This document shows positions 13,909 to 14,763 of a DNA stretch of 14,763 nucleotides, piece by piece. A program made the position numbers and the translations under genes. The DNA comes from Pseudomonadota bacterium (GTDB lineage: Bacteria; Pseudomonadota; Gammaproteobacteria; Burkholderiales; Thiobacillaceae), in NCBI GenBank assembly GCA_021847385.1, contig JAJZTV010000026.1, positions 1-14,763 on the forward strand, read 5' to 3'. Under the pieces are notes generated by a model, which saw nothing but the letters and a program-made list of their open reading frames with translations, searched no databases and had not been told where the DNA came from. The number at the start of each line of letters is the position of its first letter. The stretch's first letter is position 1.

Positions 13909-13981
13909 GTAGTGGCGAGGCGCTGCCTATAAGCAGATACAATTCGCATCTGTTTAGACTGTTTTGTCTGGTTGCCAGGCC

Positions 13982-14668
13982 TTGAGAATACTTGCTTTCG
14001 ATACCTCGACCGAGTGGTGCAGTGCAGCCGTGCTGCTGGATGGTGCTGTCTGCAGCCGGGCTGTGCTGGCCGGGCAAAAACATTCCGAGTTGCTGTTGCC
14101 GATGGTGCAAGCCGTATTGGCCGAGGCTGGCTTGGCCTTGAGCCAGGTGGATGCCATTGCCGTCGGCCAGGGCCCCGGTTCGTTTACGGGTCTGCGCATC
14201 GGTTGCGGTGTCGCCCAGGGCTTGGCCTTCGGCGCCAATTTGCCGGTGGTCGAAGTGATCACCTTGGAGGCGATGGCGGCCTATGCGCTGAAGGATGCCG
14301 CCTCAGGCGGCGTGGTGGCCTGTCTGGATGCGCGCATGAACGAGGTCTATGCCGCGATCTATGAGAAGTCGGTTTCCGGCCTGCACACCGCAAGCGAACC
14401 GGGCTTGTACGCTCCGGGGCAAGCCCCGTTGCCGGTGGGCGACATGGTTTATCTAGGTTGTGGCAGTGGATTCATAGGGTATAGCGCTATTCTTGCCGAG
14501 CGTTATGCCGGGCGACTCGCTCGCGTCGCGCCGGAGATGCATCCGCATGCCGAGGCGATCGCCCGTTTGGCGGCGGACAAGTGGCAGGCGGGCGATTTCG
14601 TCGCGGCCGAGTCGGTCGAACCGCGGTATATCCGCGACAAGGTCGCCTTGAAGACCTGCGAGCGATGA
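13982..14668 (+). CDS. tsaB: tRNA t6A37 threonylcarbamoyltransferase complex subunit TsaB
   Basis: A 228-residue TsaB, the ASKHA-fold scaffold subunit that pairs with TsaD and TsaE to place threonylcarbamoyl on A37 of ANN-reading tRNAs. It opens ILAFDTSTEWCSAAVL (3-18), has SELLLPMVQAVL (35-46), and carries the family signature GQGPGSFTGLRIGCGVAQGL (62-81). The C-terminal third is more divergent but of normal length, ending YIRDKVALK. The start is taken as TTG 13982 because homologues begin with a residue or two before ILAFDT; TTG 13964 is an alternative and no ATG is available. The 73 bases upstream hold a weak TACAAT (13938-13943) but no matching -35. The stop overlaps rimI as ATGA (14665-14668), the classic tsaB-rimI order. 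Confidence 0.94.
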   Translation: MRILAFDTSTEWCSAAVLLDGAVCSRAVLAGQKHSELLLPMVQAVLAEAGLALSQVDAIAVGQGPGSFTGLRIGCGVAQGLAFGANLPVVEVITLEAMAAYALKDAASGGVVACLDARMNEVYAAIYEKSVSGLHTASEPGLYAPGQAPLPVGDMVYLGCGSGFIGYSAILAERYAGRLARVAPEMHPHAEAIARLAADKWQAGDFVAAESVEPRYIRDKVALKTCER

Positions 14669-14763
14669 GCGCTGTCTTGCGCAGTCTTGCCCCCGATTTT
14701 CGGCCGATGAGCGAAAGCGATGTCGACGCCGTGCTGGCGATCGAGCAGCGGGCCTATCCCAGA
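14665..14763 (+). CDS. rimI: Ribosomal protein S18-alanine N-acetyltransferase, N-terminal fragment
   Basis: The first 33 codons are present before the right edge. The translated peptide contains FRPMSESDVDAVLAIEQRAY (residues 12-31), the typical opening of RimI-type GNAT acetyltransferases (M-x-x-x-D-x-x-x-V-x-x-I-E-x-x-x-Y-P). RimI acetylates the N-terminal alanine of ribosomal protein S18. Position directly after tsaB with a four-base ATGA overlap supports the call, since the pair is conserved in Proteobacteria. The acetyl-CoA-binding motif lies outside the window. Confidence 0.8.
   Translation, partial: MSAVLRSLAPDFRPMSESDVDAVLAIEQRAYPR

Noticed and set aside
13923..13951. Short inverted repeats (CTGC/GCAG and CAGAT/ATCTG) upstream of tsaB
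   Set aside because: Stems of four and five bases without a T-run; expected by chance.

Overview
The window (14,763 bases, high GC) reads as chromosome from a Betaproteobacterium-like organism. The organism call is an inference from the protein flavours: a unimodular QueF, a DapC-type N-terminus, an Smc, a DinG/YoaA helicase beside tsaB-rimI, and an atypical PilZ protein. Genes are packed tightly, with several ATGA stop/start overlaps. No gene-free stretch exceeds about 80 bases. I found no tRNA, rRNA, CRISPR array, insertion sequence or convincing intrinsic terminator.

Layout. (1) 1-1346: the first codons of a minus-strand aminotransferase gene (probably dapC) run off the left edge; divergent from it are an EamA/DMT transporter and an overlapping glyoxalase-fold (VOC) gene. 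(2) 1394-2707: a low-GC accessory insert holding a hicAB toxin-antitoxin pair, with a promoter overlapped by an imperfect palindrome, followed by a 225-residue protein with an R-x4-H motif (R110/H115) that looks like a HEPN-type ribonuclease. (3) 4944 down to 2728, minus strand: a compact operon of queF (queuosine synthesis), an FGGY sugar kinase resembling D-ribulose kinases, and an atypical PilZ protein. (4) 5004-8513: full-length smc, probably starting at TTG and divergent from queF. (5) 11583 down to 8514, minus strand: an exported alpha/beta hydrolase overlapping a membrane GGDEF-EAL protein; this gene ends base-to-base against smc. (6) 11582 to the right edge, plus strand: DinG/YoaA iron-sulfur helicase, an exported HIRAN-domain protein, tsaB (t6A tRNA modification) and the start of rimI.

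How the genes fit together. Most are housekeeping: chromosome organisation (Smc), DNA repair (helicase), tRNA modification (QueF, TsaB), ribosomal protein acetylation (RimI) and lysine/peptidoglycan precursor synthesis (DapC). Two unlinked proteins touch cyclic-di-GMP signalling: the GGDEF-EAL enzyme, whose motifs are all intact, and the PilZ protein. The accessory part is hicAB plus the HEPN candidate, two possible RNA-cutting toxins next to each other with atypical composition. That segment is the best candidate here for an undescribed anti-phage or toxin-antitoxin arrangement. Second most interesting is a HIRAN protein that appears to be exported although its gene is coupled to a DNA helicase gene.
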